Shown one piece after another: positions 21,700-32,499 of a stretch of DNA of 64,000 nt (positions are counted from its first letter, which is position 1; each line of letters starts with the position of its first letter). The translations under genes were made by a program, and so were the position numbers. This DNA is from Camellia lanceoleosa (Eukaryota > Streptophyta > Magnoliopsida > Ericales > Theaceae): positions 133,018,200-133,082,199 of the forward strand of contig CM045770.1 in the NCBI GenBank assembly GCA_025200525.1. Reading direction: 5' to 3'. The notes under the pieces are model-generated. The model was not told the DNA's origin and searched no databases. It worked only from the letters and a program-made list of their open reading frames with translations.

Positions 21700-21870
21700 G
21701 GAGCGAAGTCTGTGGGAGAGAGATCGCTCTCGAAGACGACTTCGATGAGTTTGGCGATTTCAACCATCACTGCAAAGCAATCGGATGCAAGTGCCATGTG
21801 ATATCAGTGCATTACAAGAGCTTGATCGGAGAGCGGAGCTCACCGTCACCGAGGACAGAGAGAGAGAGAT
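21700..21870 (+). other. Coding-like patch, possible third gene fragment
   Basis: One plus frame reads EDDFDEFGDFNHHCKAIGCK and continues CHVISVHYKSL, with acidic and cysteine-bearing composition unlike the AT-rich surroundings. It lacks a start in frame. I do not recognise it. It belongs to the same GC-richer island (about 21240-21930) as the two fragments above. Confidence 0.3.
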
Positions 21871-21934
21871 GAGAGAAATCCGGATCGCCGGAGGTGACGA
21901 AGAGAGGGGGATTTGGCTTGTTTCCACCGTAAAA

Positions 21935-22879
21935 AAATATAATAATAAAACTAGAGTGGATCCGTTTGGGAAAAGTTGTTTGGAATTTTTTTTTAGTTAT
22001 TTTAGTCAAAAAAAATAAAATAAATTATTTTAATTATAAAAAATAAAATATCATATCTAATTCATAATCATTATATTTTTTTAAAAAAAATTAAAAAATT
22101 AAAAAAAAAATTTTAATTAAATTTTTTAACCTAAATTAAAATAATTAAAAAAATTAAAAAATCAAAAAATCAACCTACTTCTATACCTAAATAAAATTTA
22201 ATCTTAAATTTATTATCGAGTGCTCTTGAATTAATATTTTAAAATTTTAATAGCTTAAATTAATAGTTTAAAAATTGAATAAAATTTAATTTATATATTT
22301 AAATAATTAAATAAATTTCATTAATAATTGAAGGAATAAAATACTTTAAAATAAATTATCTTAGTAACTTTCTAAATTTTTATAAAAAAATAAAAAACAA
22401 TATAATTTATAATAATCTTTTAATTAAAAGTAAAAGTAAAAGTTGCTGGTGTTAAAACATAAAATACAATAAACTTTTATTAATATTAATAAATTTGATC
22501 ATTGATTTATAATTATTTTTACAATAATTATTCATGCCATTAAAAAAAAAAACACTAATAAGACTAGTAATAATAGAGCACCATTCAACTATTTTTCTTA
22601 TCTTTAAAGTTGTACACTGACTTGGAATTTTCCCCATGTACACGAAGAAGAAAAGCACAATTTGTTCCACTTTTCATAATAAAGACAAACTAATCCAATA
22701 CGTCCAATTGGTCGACCCCTTTTGATCCGACGCTTCTAAGCGAATCTCACCCCTTAAAAACACAAAGACACAACAACCACACACCCAAAAAGTAAAAGAA
22801 TCAATTGAAGAATTTTTCTCAACATCAAGAACATCATAGACGATGATGATCACCAAACCAAAACATACGGCAATCATCT
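21935..22879. other. AT-rich DNA downstream of the CML gene
   Basis: The stretch holds GGATCCGTTTGGGAAAAG near 21957, which looks like a MITE end, but no partner end was found. The part to about 22700 is extremely AT-rich. 22700-22879 is the likely 3' UTR region of the CML gene on the minus strand; I saw no clear polyadenylation signal. Confidence 0.35.
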
Positions 22880-23533
22880 CTACTGCTCCATCATACGTGC
22901 GAAGTCCCGGAAGCACACAAACCCATCCCTGATCTTATCTACCCCGCTTATCATGCGCCGGCAGTCCTCTAACGTGCACTGCTCGTCTCCGATTACAGCG
23001 AACACTGCGTGGAGCTCCTCCGTTGTGATCTGACCGTCATGATCACTGTCGAAGAAATTGAACACCTCTCGCAACTCCGAGTCGCAAGCCGGTGACTCGA
23101 ACGCCGAGCTGATCGTGCCGAATTCCCCTAAGCTAATACATCCATCACCATCCTTATCAACATCGCTGAGCATCAACTTCAGTTCCTCCTCGGTCGGTGG
23201 CTCGGCGCCGACTAGGCCCACTCGGCTGAGCAAAGCCTCGAGCTCCTTGCTCGTGATCTTTCCATCACCGTCTTTATCGATCATCTTGAAGGTTTGAACG
23301 AACTCGAAGCAGATTTCGGACCAATCGCATGAGATCTCCGATGATTTCGAAGGCAAAACGCTAGTCGGAGTCTCCTTTTCGGGTTCGGATTTGCGGTGGT
23401 GGAGCGACCCAGATGTTGAGGACTCGGAGGAGGAGGAACCGGAGCTGAAAGATAACGGGTCGGATCGTGAGACCGACCGGCTCTTCTTTGACCTGAAGAG
23501 TCTTTTAGGGTTGATGTTGGTAACTAGCTTCAT
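22880..23533 (-). CDS. Calmodulin-like protein, CML35/CML36 type
   Basis: A 217-residue EF-hand calcium sensor in one exon. The N-terminal part (1-70) is basic and serine-rich, starting MKLVTNINPKRLFRSKKSRS, and resembles the extension of Arabidopsis CML35 and CML36 (from memory). Four EF-hand loops follow: D86-E97 (DKDGDGKITSKE), D126-E137 (DKDGDGCISLGE), D162-E173 (DSDHDGQITTEE) and D199-D210 (DKIRDGFVCFRD). The first three have every canonical calcium ligand. The fourth has Ile at loop position 3 and Asp at position 12, so it should bind calcium weakly or not at all. Such proteins have no enzymatic activity; they change shape on binding calcium and act on targets, in this group reportedly a plasma-membrane calcium pump. 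The start is chosen because it gives the family N-terminus; a CT-rich leader (GA on the plus strand) lies just upstream. No introns, as usual for CMLs. It is the only intact gene in the window. Confidence 0.92.
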   Translation of the reverse strand: MKLVTNINPKRLFRSKKSRSVSRSDPLSFSSGSSSSESSTSGSLHHRKSEPEKETPTSVLPSKSSEISCDWSEICFEFVQTFKMIDKDGDGKITSKELEALLSRVGLVGAEPPTEEELKLMLSDVDKDGDGCISLGEFGTISSAFESPACDSELREVFNFFDSDHDGQITTEELHAVFAVIGDEQCTLEDCRRMISGVDKIRDGFVCFRDFARMMEQ

Positions 23534-23559
23534 AGTTCCAAATCAAATGGGAAACAAAA

Positions 23560-23564
<5 letters not shown>

Positions 23565-23605
<41 letters not shown>
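23565..23605. repeat. (GA)n microsatellite in the CML leader
   Basis: An uninterrupted GA run of about 40 bases, CT-rich in the sense of the gene, starting 32 bases before the CML start codon. CT-rich 5' leaders are common in plants, but this one is long enough to be length-variable. Confidence 0.9.
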
Positions 23606-23606
<1 letters not shown>

Positions 23607-23773
23607 CCGAGAGAGACTGGAAAGGTTTCTCTGGGAAAGAGAGAGGAAGATGAGGGAGGTTAAATGGAGGGCGAGAAGAGAGAGAAGCCATGGCTAGGGT
23701 AGCTTCCGGGAAGCTTCGTTGGGAAAAGTAATTGTTTTGAATGAGCATTGATAGGAAGTTTGTTTTGGTTTGG

Positions 23774-23800
23774 ATACGTGGAATCATGTGATTTTTATAT
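23774..23800 (-). promoter_or_regulatory. Probable CML core promoter
   Basis: On the minus strand ATATAAAAAT (23791-23800) is a TATA-like word about 260 bases before the start codon. CCACGTA (about 23775-23781) beside it contains an ACGT core as in G-box/ABRE-type sites. Transcription from about 23760 would give a leader of roughly 230 bases. Position and words are seen; function is inference. Confidence 0.4.
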
Positions 23801-24097
23801 GGGGGAATTTCAAAACAGTGAAATAAATAAATAAATAATTGCAAAAACATGTAAGGTACATGTGAATTAATATATTATACAAGAAAAATGGAGTTGCTGA
23901 CTTACGATACTTGTTAAAGTTTTAATATTTTAATCTTAATTTTTTAATTTTTTGATTTAAAAAAAATCTCATATTTGCTGATTTTTTTCAATTCATAAAT
24001 TTTTTTTTTTTTTATATCTATTGTCGTATCATTTTCAACTTTTTTTTCATACACTATGATTAATGATAGAATTTTTAAATTTTTTATAAAAACTTCT

Positions 24098-24390
24098 TAA
24101 AAAATAATTTATATATTAAAAAAATCTAAAATAAATATAAATTCTTATTAAAAAAAATAATATGTTGCAATTGTGGAAAAAAAAAATATAATGTGCATTT
24201 TATTAAAATTTTAAAGAAAATAATTTCTATATTAAAAAAAATTTAAAACAAATATAAATTCTTATTAAAAAATAACAAGTTGCAATTGTTGGGGAAAAAA
24301 TTACACTGTAAAAAATAATTTGTATATTAAAATAATATCTAAAACAAATATAAATCTTATTAAAAAAATAACAGACTGTAATTGCGAAAA
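24098..24390 (+). repeat. Three tandem copies of an about 75-110-bp AT-rich unit
   Basis: The order AATAATTT(A/C/G)TATATTAAAA, then TAAAA(T/C)AAATATAAAT, then CTTATTAAAAAAATAA, then TTG(C/T)AATTG occurs at about 24098-24175, 24217-24290 and 24304-24385. Copies differ by indels. Confidence 0.65.
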
Positions 24391-24552
24391 AAAAAATTAC
24401 ACTGTACATTTTATTAATAATGCTAAAAAAATGTGACAAGTATTTGTGTAAAGGCTTGACACCTTTTCACTCTCAAATTATTAAGTGAATATAGATGAAA
24501 CCGAAGAACTCAACTTTAATAGTTAACAAATATTAAAAATCTAATCATTAAA

Positions 24553-24952
24553 GGGGTTGTTTGGGATAAACTAAATAAGTGCACTTTTTGACTTTTTATG
24601 AAATATGTGTTGGGTATGAAGTGATGTGGCAAAAAGGTGATGTGACTTAAATAAGATGATGTGACTAAAATAAGGTGGTGTTTCGTTTTCATGTTAGGTT
24701 AAATAATCATAAAAGGACAAAAAAATTTCAAAAAATCACAAAAAGTCAAAAATCACAAAAAGACAAAAAAAATTCCACTATTCCAACGCTAAAAAGCCAA
24801 AAAGGCCAATCAAGAATACCAAACAAACAAACAAACAAATAAAAAAGTCAAAAAGCCAACTTAAAAAGTCATTGCCAAACGAAAGCTAAAATGATGTGAC
24901 TTAAATAGGATAGTGACTTTTTGAATTTTTTAGGTTATACCAAACCAAGTCC
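24553..24952. mobile_element. Tourist-like MITE, 400 bp, with a nested insertion
   Basis: The ends GGGGTTGTTTGGGATAAAC and (other strand) GGACTTGGTTTGGTATAAC are inverted repeats. It carries the AAATAAGTGCACTTTTTGAC word of the 16092/20397 family in reverse order. The target duplication is not exact. It is interrupted at 24674-24886. Confidence 0.6.
24674..24886. mobile_element. MITE nested in the 24553 element
   Basis: GGTGGTGTTTCGTTTTCATG on the left and (other strand) GCTTTCGTTTGGCAATG on the right are loose inverted repeats. A TAA lies on both sides (24671-24673, 24887-24889). Removing it rejoins GATGTGACTAAAATAA with AATGATGTGACTTAAAT, restoring the outer element. Confidence 0.55.
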
Positions 24953-24955
24953 TGA

Positions 24956-26480
24956 TAACTATTAATTAATAGAATTCAGCAATTAAAAGGTCTCAAATCA
25001 CATCTCTTTTTGTCTTCTCAAATGTTTTTTTTTTTTTTTTTGGTTCATGCATTTATTCTAATATTGATAGAGAATTTGACGTGTGGAATAGTGAGAGACA
25101 TTAAAATTATATATTGAGTTATGTACTTATTGTAATGAAAAATAAATATTGTTTTCCTTTTCTATGGCGATTTATCTTGTTATACCTCTAATTAAAATGT
25201 CGTGTGTGTTTTTATATCATCATTGAACATTGCTTTTATTTTATTTTTTAGATATTTTGTCTCACAATTGTTTGTATTTTATGTTATAAAATTTATTATT
25301 CTGTACTTGCTAAAGCTATTAGATGAACCTAATGGAAAAAGTGTAAACTATTTCAATGTCATTCTCAATATTAAAATTACAAAAAAATATATACAAAAAG
25401 TATATGAATAGACAAGATTTTACAAAATTTGTTTTTGAGTCTCACATCTTGAAAATCCTATAATTCATTTATTTTTTATATTATATTTTATGTTTAGTTT
25501 CTGTATTTTTTTTTTTTATAGTTTTCTTTATTTTCTTTAAAATTTTATTTTTAAAAATTAATAAATACATAAATAAATAATTTTCTATTTCAAACAATTT
25601 TATTTTTGCTTTTATTTTTTATTTTTTTAAAGTAGTTTTAATTTTGAGCAATTACTTACTTTTTTCTATATATTGTAATTTTGTACATTTTAAGTGTATA
25701 ACGTTTTCATTAATACACTCAGAGATGCACCATGAAAGAAGTATTACATGAAAATCAAACAAAAAGAAGAAAAATAAATAAAACAATACGATAAATGTGA
25801 AGTAAAGATCAAATATCAAAACTCTCAAAGCAAACAAACAAACAAACAACAAGTAAAATAGAATATTTAATAATAGACATTTGAAAATTTACAACAAAAT
25901 TTTATAACTTTCCTTTTGCTAAGAAAATTCTTTTTGGTACCAGTTAAATAAAATGCTTTTAAAATAATTTTTTTTTTAAATTTGAAATTAAAACTATAGT
26001 ATATTTATGTAAACAAAATTGTTAATCACATTTTTTTAATGTATAATATTTACATTGACTACCTTTTTTTGGTTTATTTTTTTAAGTATTTATATAGAAG
26101 TAAAAAATGTCGTTAGGAATAAATTTTTTCTTAATTTAGTTATAAATTTTGCATGTACGTTATTTTTAAATTTTGATTAAAAATAAACATAAAATAATTG
26201 ATTGAAGATATGTTGCATTTATTATATTCTTTTTTCTGTGTATCAAAAAAATATTTAAAAATCACAAATCATATATATACAAATAATTATAAATACAATC
26301 CATACATAATACGGATGGAACACTAGTTCTATGATAAAATATAAGTGAAAGATTGTAAAAGTGTAAATATGACTTATGCCCTCTCTATATTTGTGATTTT
26401 TTTTTTATTATTTTTTTGTTAGGAAAGGGAGGGGGAGGAAGAGTGGGGGAGGGGGGGGGGGGTACCACTAGGATATAATT
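24956..26480. other. AT-rich DNA, no gene seen
   Basis: Short frames rich in Phe, Ile, Lys and Asn, no domains. A G-rich run lies at 26421-26462. No repeat boundaries were recognised. Confidence 0.4.
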
Positions 26481-28600
26481 CTACCTTTTATAATGCTAGC
26501 TTAGAAGGACTCTTGTGTGCGCGCGGAAATGTGTTACTTTGTGCCGTTTTGGCAAAAATAGTAAAAAGCAGTGTTTTGACCCAACGGAAAAAACGCAGAA
26601 GTTTGAAAAAACGCAAATACACCATTTCGGAAGATCTAAAAATGCAACTCTGTCAATTTACCAAACTACCCTTCGTCTTATGTAATTGGGGCCTAGGACA
26701 AAACACATTCATTTGCCTCCTCTCTCTCTGGTGTTGATTTCGTCCTCCTCCTTGAAGCTGCGCTTCCAACTCCCTCGAACAACCCAGGACCTTGCCGTCC
26801 CCCGCTGGAGTTGCTGCCAAAATTGTCATCCACGTCCTCGCCATCGCCAGATCTGCACCATTAGGTAAGCCGAAAACCCTCTTCCGTTGTTGTCTTCTCG
26901 CAAGTATTAACAGACCAATTTCCATGACAACAGTTGTTCAAAAATTAAGGGACCAGCTGCTGTATGATGTATATGCTATAATATTGCTCCATATTCATTT
27001 CCACTTGTGATTTCGACTTGTGTGATGTTTGTATTTCCGATCTTTGGCCGTCGGTGTTCTGTGTACTCATCCCTTTCGATCACGCTACTGGCCTTCTTCT
27101 AAAAATTTTAGTGTACCTGTAATAGCAGGTTGTTATTTGCAATCATCATTTGAAGTTTTTGTTCTTCTTTTTCTTGTTGTCTATAGAATATGGCTTCCCC
27201 TTTATCCACTGGGTTCACATATAGTAGATTAAACCTTTAAGTTTTTGGTATTGGGTTTTGTGTAATCTTTTGATTCCTTCATCTTCTTCTTCTTTTCCAT
27301 TCTTGGCAATGTAGATATGTTCTTCTTCTTCTTCTTCTTCTTCTTCTTTTTTTGGCTTAAGCATTATAGATGTTCATCAACACAAAGAAAATGTTATGTT
27401 GAACAGATATTTGAAAATGACAAATGGACTTTATGGCCTATAAATGACCTTACACCTGGGCTGAACAAATACATTTAACCAAAACCTAAACAAATGCATT
27501 TAAGAAAAACCTGAACAAAGCTAGAAAAAATCCAACCAAGTTTGATCATTTGAGCCAACTTGAGCAAAACCCAAACTCAATAAGTTTGGGTTGGGTTAGC
27601 TCAAGCTTGTGGGTCAAGTACACAGAAACGTCTATGTACTCATCCCATTCCGTTAATCACTGTACAAGTAAAACTACCAAATATTGTGTTGCACCAAGGG
27701 TTGAGGCTTCGGTGCAACAGAATATTGCTCTGTTAATTCCTCTTTCAAATTGACAAAAATGCAAAACAATATATACATATTTTTTTAATTAATGTTTAGA
27801 ACAAAAATGAGAACATAAATTAAAAAAAGCCTTCAATGTTGGAATAGACACTCCAAGCAAAACTGTTTATCAGTGCTGAAGCTATAGATATAGATTTGTC
27901 AAATAATTGCGATATGTAGCATTATTGGAGCTATAGATTCATTAGTGCTGAAGCTGTAGCAATTGAAGGTGGTATTAAGTAGGATTTGGAAAATGGCTCC
28001 TCTTCATTGTATTGTGGATTGTGTATTGTATTGTTAGGATGGGGAGGAAAAGAATTAGTACACCATTGGGATGTTGTCTGAGGCCATTGTTGTAGACGGT
28101 GTTTATAAAATTGTAGTGTAATTGGGGACAAACTAGAGATTTGGAGTCAAAAGAGTAATGGGGGCTTTAAACTTCTACTATTTGGAATAGGAAAACAAAA
28201 TATTGGTCATTTTCATGTTATTTTGCTGCTTTATTTTACTTCCCAGACTATAAAAATTCATATAACAAATATCTTGTGTATTCCTAAACTAGCATAACAA
28301 AACAGGACACCACATGACAACTACAGTACGGAGAACTTGAGAAAAGAAAATGTCTAATCAGGACACACCAGTAAACTAGCATTTTCAATAGTTAACCTAG
28401 AGGTGGCCAGTGTTGTGTCGTGTCATTTCAAGTTTGTATTTGGTTTTTTATATTTTTATGCTATGTTATTTTAAAAATGTGTGTTGTCAACAAAATTAAC
28501 CCTTACTTAAAGAATAGTATTTTTTGAAAAAAATACTAAATTTTATGAAATTCTTTCAGTTATTCTCTTTCATTCCGCACACTACATCATATTAGTTCAA
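26481..28600 (+). other. Possible 5' exon and first intron of a lost gene
   Basis: A GC-richer patch (26690-26864) with a CT-rich start and CCATTAG|GTAAGCC looks like a leader exon ending in a splice donor (donor at 26865). AT-rich upstream and T-rich downstream sequence fit promoter and intron, and a CTT run lies at 27321-27347. No coding exon follows before the transposon sequence beyond 28600, so it may be a remnant or a non-coding transcript. I see no protein that I can name. Confidence 0.25.
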
Positions 28601-29019
28601 TTTATAACATGTACAAAAAAATCAAAGGAGTATACAGATGGCGTCCTCCATGTCAACTGCCACTTCATCATGGCCACCGAGGATGTGTGCATGTGACTTT
28701 GGATATTGTGTTGTCAAGATATCATGCACTTATGCACTTAGTTTTACAATGTGTTTGTGTTGCCCCTCTTTTATGCACTTAGTCATGTCGTCGTTCATTT
28801 GTGGTTATGTCGCATAGTATACATGCTAACTATCTACTTCACTTTTGTACGGCAGCGATGTGTTGCGTACGTTGGTTGGTGTGATGAGTTTCAGAGCACC
28901 AGATTTGGTACTGACCACCCACATAATGATGTCGATATGGGGTTACGAGCGGGCGTTGTGCGCATAGATCAGAGCCTACGTACGCTTAGGACAGTCGTCG
29001 GTGTTTTGTGCATCATTGT
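28601..29019 (+). other. Unassigned DNA upstream of the LTR insertion, possibly part of the PIF/Harbinger element
   Basis: It has a short frame from ATGGCGTCCTCCATGTC (28638) and coding-like composition near 28860-29010, but no domain that I recognise. It is contiguous, apart from the LTR 29020-32198, with the transposon genes further on. Confidence 0.3.
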
Positions 29020-29851
29020 TGTAATAACCCGACCCTCGTGTATGTTTCTGGTATACTTGTAGTCCCTAATTCTGTGCATTTAAATGCTTACTATGAAATT
29101 TTACGTGAAATTAAGTTTAATTAAGTGAATCTTATGAATATAGATTCATATATGTCTAATAGGAGAAAGATTTGTTACAATTAGAATGTTTGGATCAGAA
29201 ATTGAGAGCCTTAGAGGCTTGATAATCCGAAATTGATTTTACATTTAAGATCAGCATAATTTTTAAGTAATAATAAGCATTTTTGTAGAAATTTGATTTG
29301 GAACGATTAAACTGATTAACTTTTGTCCTTATTCACAATTTAGATATATATATCTATGTTCCTTACTTATTTGGTTTAGAGTCATTATAGAAAATATCTC
29401 CTGAGAGAGAATTGGAAGAGGAGAGTTTTAGAGGTAGAGAAAGAGTTCAACAAGGGGGAAAATTTGGAGATTTGAGAGGGTTTATGGAAATTTAAGCTCA
29501 AGGTATGTAAATTTCACCTTAAATAAACTCTTTCTTGGATTTGAGTAAGCATGCCCTTTCATTTGGGTGAGCTAGGGTTATGTTTGAAGTGTTGTATGTG
29601 ATCATTGTTTAATTGGGAAGTTATACTTACCGTATAGTTGTCTTGGGAACTAATTTGAGCTATATGAAGGAATTGCATCTTGTTTCCTTGTTATTTCATG
29701 TGAAAACTCATTTATGTATTGGATTAAGTGATTAGTTGAGAGGATATCTCTTATGTTTGATGGATTTGGAATGATTTTGAACTATTTAGTGAGAATTTAT
29801 ATTTTATTTCTTTGATTGTCATGCTTGAGCTCAACTATGTGGTCAAATGGC

Positions 29852-29852
29852 C

Positions 29853-29899
<47 letters not shown>
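29852..29899 (+). repeat. (AT)n(GT)n microsatellite
   Basis: An AT run (29852-29870) passes into a GT run (29871-29899), inside the family B LTR. Confidence 0.95.
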
Positions 29900-29902
<3 letters not shown>

Positions 29903-30097
29903 AGATAGGAATTTCATCGAAGTGAGCTATGTTATGAGTTTCAAAGAATTAAAAGCCTAATTGAATGTGTAATCCATGTTAATGTGATGAGTATACCATT
30001 ATGTTGTCTTAACTCCTCCATTTTTGGGCCTTGATATGTTGCAACTTAGTTGAATTGTGCTTTGATTTTGGACTGCCCAAAACAGGAGCCACGGCCG

Positions 30098-30255
30098 CAC
30101 GTGCGGAGCACCACCGCACATGCTAAGGTCATGGCCGCACGTGCGGAAAAGAGGAAAAAAAATAGGATTGCATTCTGTTTTCTGCCGCTTGTACGGGAAA
30201 GGAGTACCGCACGTGCGACCCACTCCCGCACGTATGGAGGAGACTGCCGCACGTG
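30098..30255. repeat. Array of CACGTG palindromes
   Basis: Cores start at 30098, 30117, 30138, 30188, 30210, 30229 and 30250 (CACGTG, CACATG, CACGTG, CTTGTA, CACGTG, CACGTA, CACGTG). Steps inside the two groups are 19-22 bp. The best extend to CCGCACGTGCGG. CACGTG is also the G-box core known to be bound by plant bHLH and bZIP factors. Confidence 0.85.
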
Positions 30256-31240
30256 CAACCCATGTTGAAAAAATCAGTCTGCTCCGTTTTGCTTGTTTGA
30301 CCCTCTGGTGATATTAAAATTTTTATTTGATGGCTTGAACATGTTCGTAAATTCATTCGAAATGAAACGAATCAGATATTGCTTAAAGAGGGAAATGGAC
30401 TAATTTTTGAAATGCGTGTGTTTATAGGGCACATACCGGAAGGAACTACTGCTCCGCCACAGCATTGTGAGTAATAGCACTGTAGTAATATATTCTGTTT
30501 ACTGTTACTGGTTATCATTAATGCTATGTTACCTGTAAATTGCCCAGGTCTCAGTATGAGAATGGCATGTGAACTATTAAAACTAGATTGGTCTAGAGAT
30601 GAACATAGTTGAGAATATCTTTGCTATGATAGAAAGTGACCTCTGTTATGGGAAGATGTGAACTATATGCTTAAAGGGATGATTTCTTCTGTGTTACGGT
30701 ATTTGAGAATTAATATCGTGGAATTTATTGACAGAAAGGAATTGGGAATATAAACCTCATTCACTGGGAACATAACGTTTTCAATATTCTATGATGAATC
30801 ATCGAAATGGATAATCGGATAGAACTATAGATAGTATTGTAGTAGTACGTTTTGCTTACTATTAATAAGTATTATTAACGTTCTGTTATCTGTAAGTTAA
30901 CTTTGTCGATTCATGGTGAACAAATGGAACAATGATACCTGTGTATCTAGAATCATTCTGTTTTGCCAACGATGGGCCGAGGCTGTTATGAGATGAATTA
31001 TTCTGTCCCTACTGATCGTATTGTAATGATACATGTGTCTTATGTCAATGAGTATTGTTAATGTTCTGATATACGTAAGACAATTATGTCAACTTGTAAT
31101 AAACCATAGGGTAATTTATGTACACTATTGTGTGACGGTGTCCTTATGAATCTGGGACTATTATGTTCTGTTTATCCGTTCCGTTTATGCTATAACATAA
31201 TATGAATTGTCCGGTCTTTAAGACCTATTGATTTCTGGTA

Positions 31241-31490
31241 TGGAACAAAGTGCTGTACGGAACTAAGTGCTGCAATGTGAGTCACCTCTAGAATCCGTAT
31301 GAGACACCTCTTAGGTCCATACATATATGAACTGGGCCCAAGGCCGTTTTGATATTTAATATCTAGGCGTAAAGCCAATCTACTAGTATTTGGGCTTAAA
31401 GCCAATCTATTAATATCTGGGCGTAAAGCCAATCTGCTAGTATCTGGGCTTAAAGCCAATCTGTTAATATCTGGGCCCGAAACCGATCTG
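31241..31490 (+). repeat. Shared LTR block followed by a tandem GGGCTTAAAGCC repeat
   Basis: 31241-31322 is the AAAGTGCTG block found twice at 6333-6522. From about 31359 five units of 24-29 bp follow, each of the form ATATCTGGGC(G/T)TAAAGCCAATCTG. The GGGCTTAAAGCC core is itself nearly self-complementary. Similar GGGCCCAAGGCC words continue to about 31605. Confidence 0.8.
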
Positions 31491-32499
31491 TATAATCTGT
31501 TAAGCCTATGTCCGTTATGTATAATCTGTTTGACCTAAGGCCGTTCTGTTCTATGTGGTACTGGGCTTGAGGCCACTTGGTATGAAGTCTGGGCCCAAGG
31601 CCATTCTGGAAATAGTTATAGAAAAAGATTGACCATGTGACCTCCGCACTTAATATATTATAATTTGAGTTTATTCGTTAAATGACTTTGTTAAATTGTT
31701 TAAGTACTATTATTCACCGAGCCTCACTCACATGGTGCTATGTCTGTCTTTGTAGTAATCAACCCGGAGGTCGGTCTTAGCTCAGCTTGGGTTGCTTCCT
31801 TTTGGCAACTTCACCGTGTCCCAACTATTTGTGAAATCTATACGTTTTGTGGAGTTTCTCCCACAACCCTTAGCTTTGGTCTCCAGTCTTTTGTCCAATG
31901 TAACTATGCATGTATGATATTTTTGGTTACACCCCCACGTACGAGGCTGGATCTATATATATGTTTATATGTATTCAAGTGAATATCTACTTTTATATAT
32001 CTGTCTATCATATAAGGTACTGTTAAATGGCATACTGAGATCCTGGCATATAAGGGTGAGCTCGATGGATGTTAATTCATACTATTTTATGTTATTAAAT
32101 ACTTCCATTCAGGCCTCATATGTTGTATATATTGTATTATCTGTCCGTTTCTGAAGTGGTCATGCTCAAACTTTTAAAGACGGGTTTGGGGTGTGACAGT
32201 TGTTTTGGTGTTGTTGTTTCGGATGTGATGTATTGTCATGGATGTAATATTGCTGCATAATTACTTTTCATATCACATATGTACTTGTTGTCAATTATGT
32301 GTTTGTCCTATTACATAACATTTCCCCACTGTGTAATACAAACCGACTTTGTCTTTTGCAAAGCGTTGTACTATTTGTTGTTATTATTACAGTAATTGTC
32401 TGGACACTTCGATTTCACTTTTGGGCATGAAAATATTATCTACTCTACTTTCTTTGACATTGATATTTCATTAAATTTACAAGTAGGACGGCACTGTTC

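Larger units (their letters stand above)
29020..32198 (+). mobile_element. Solo LTR, family B copy 3
   Basis: It starts TGTAATAACCCGACCC and ends GGGTTTGGGGTGTGACA, TG...CA over 3179 bp, with flanks ATTGT and GTTGT (4 of 5 alike), consistent with a decayed target duplication. It shares its ends and the AAAGTGCTG...CACCTCTAGAATC block with the copy ending at 7290, but its palindrome core is CACGTG rather than CTCGAG. No coding, so probably a solo LTR. It also contains an (AT)n(GT)n microsatellite and a tandem GGGCTTAAAGCC repeat. Confidence 0.7.

Noticed and set aside
23058..23297. Plus-strand frames over the CML gene
   Set aside because: Antisense shadows of the EF-hand coding sequence.
26653..26925. 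Overlapping frames on both strands in the GC-richer patch
   Set aside because: Neither frame shows a domain, and the apparent splice donor at 26865 suggests non-coding leader sequence instead.
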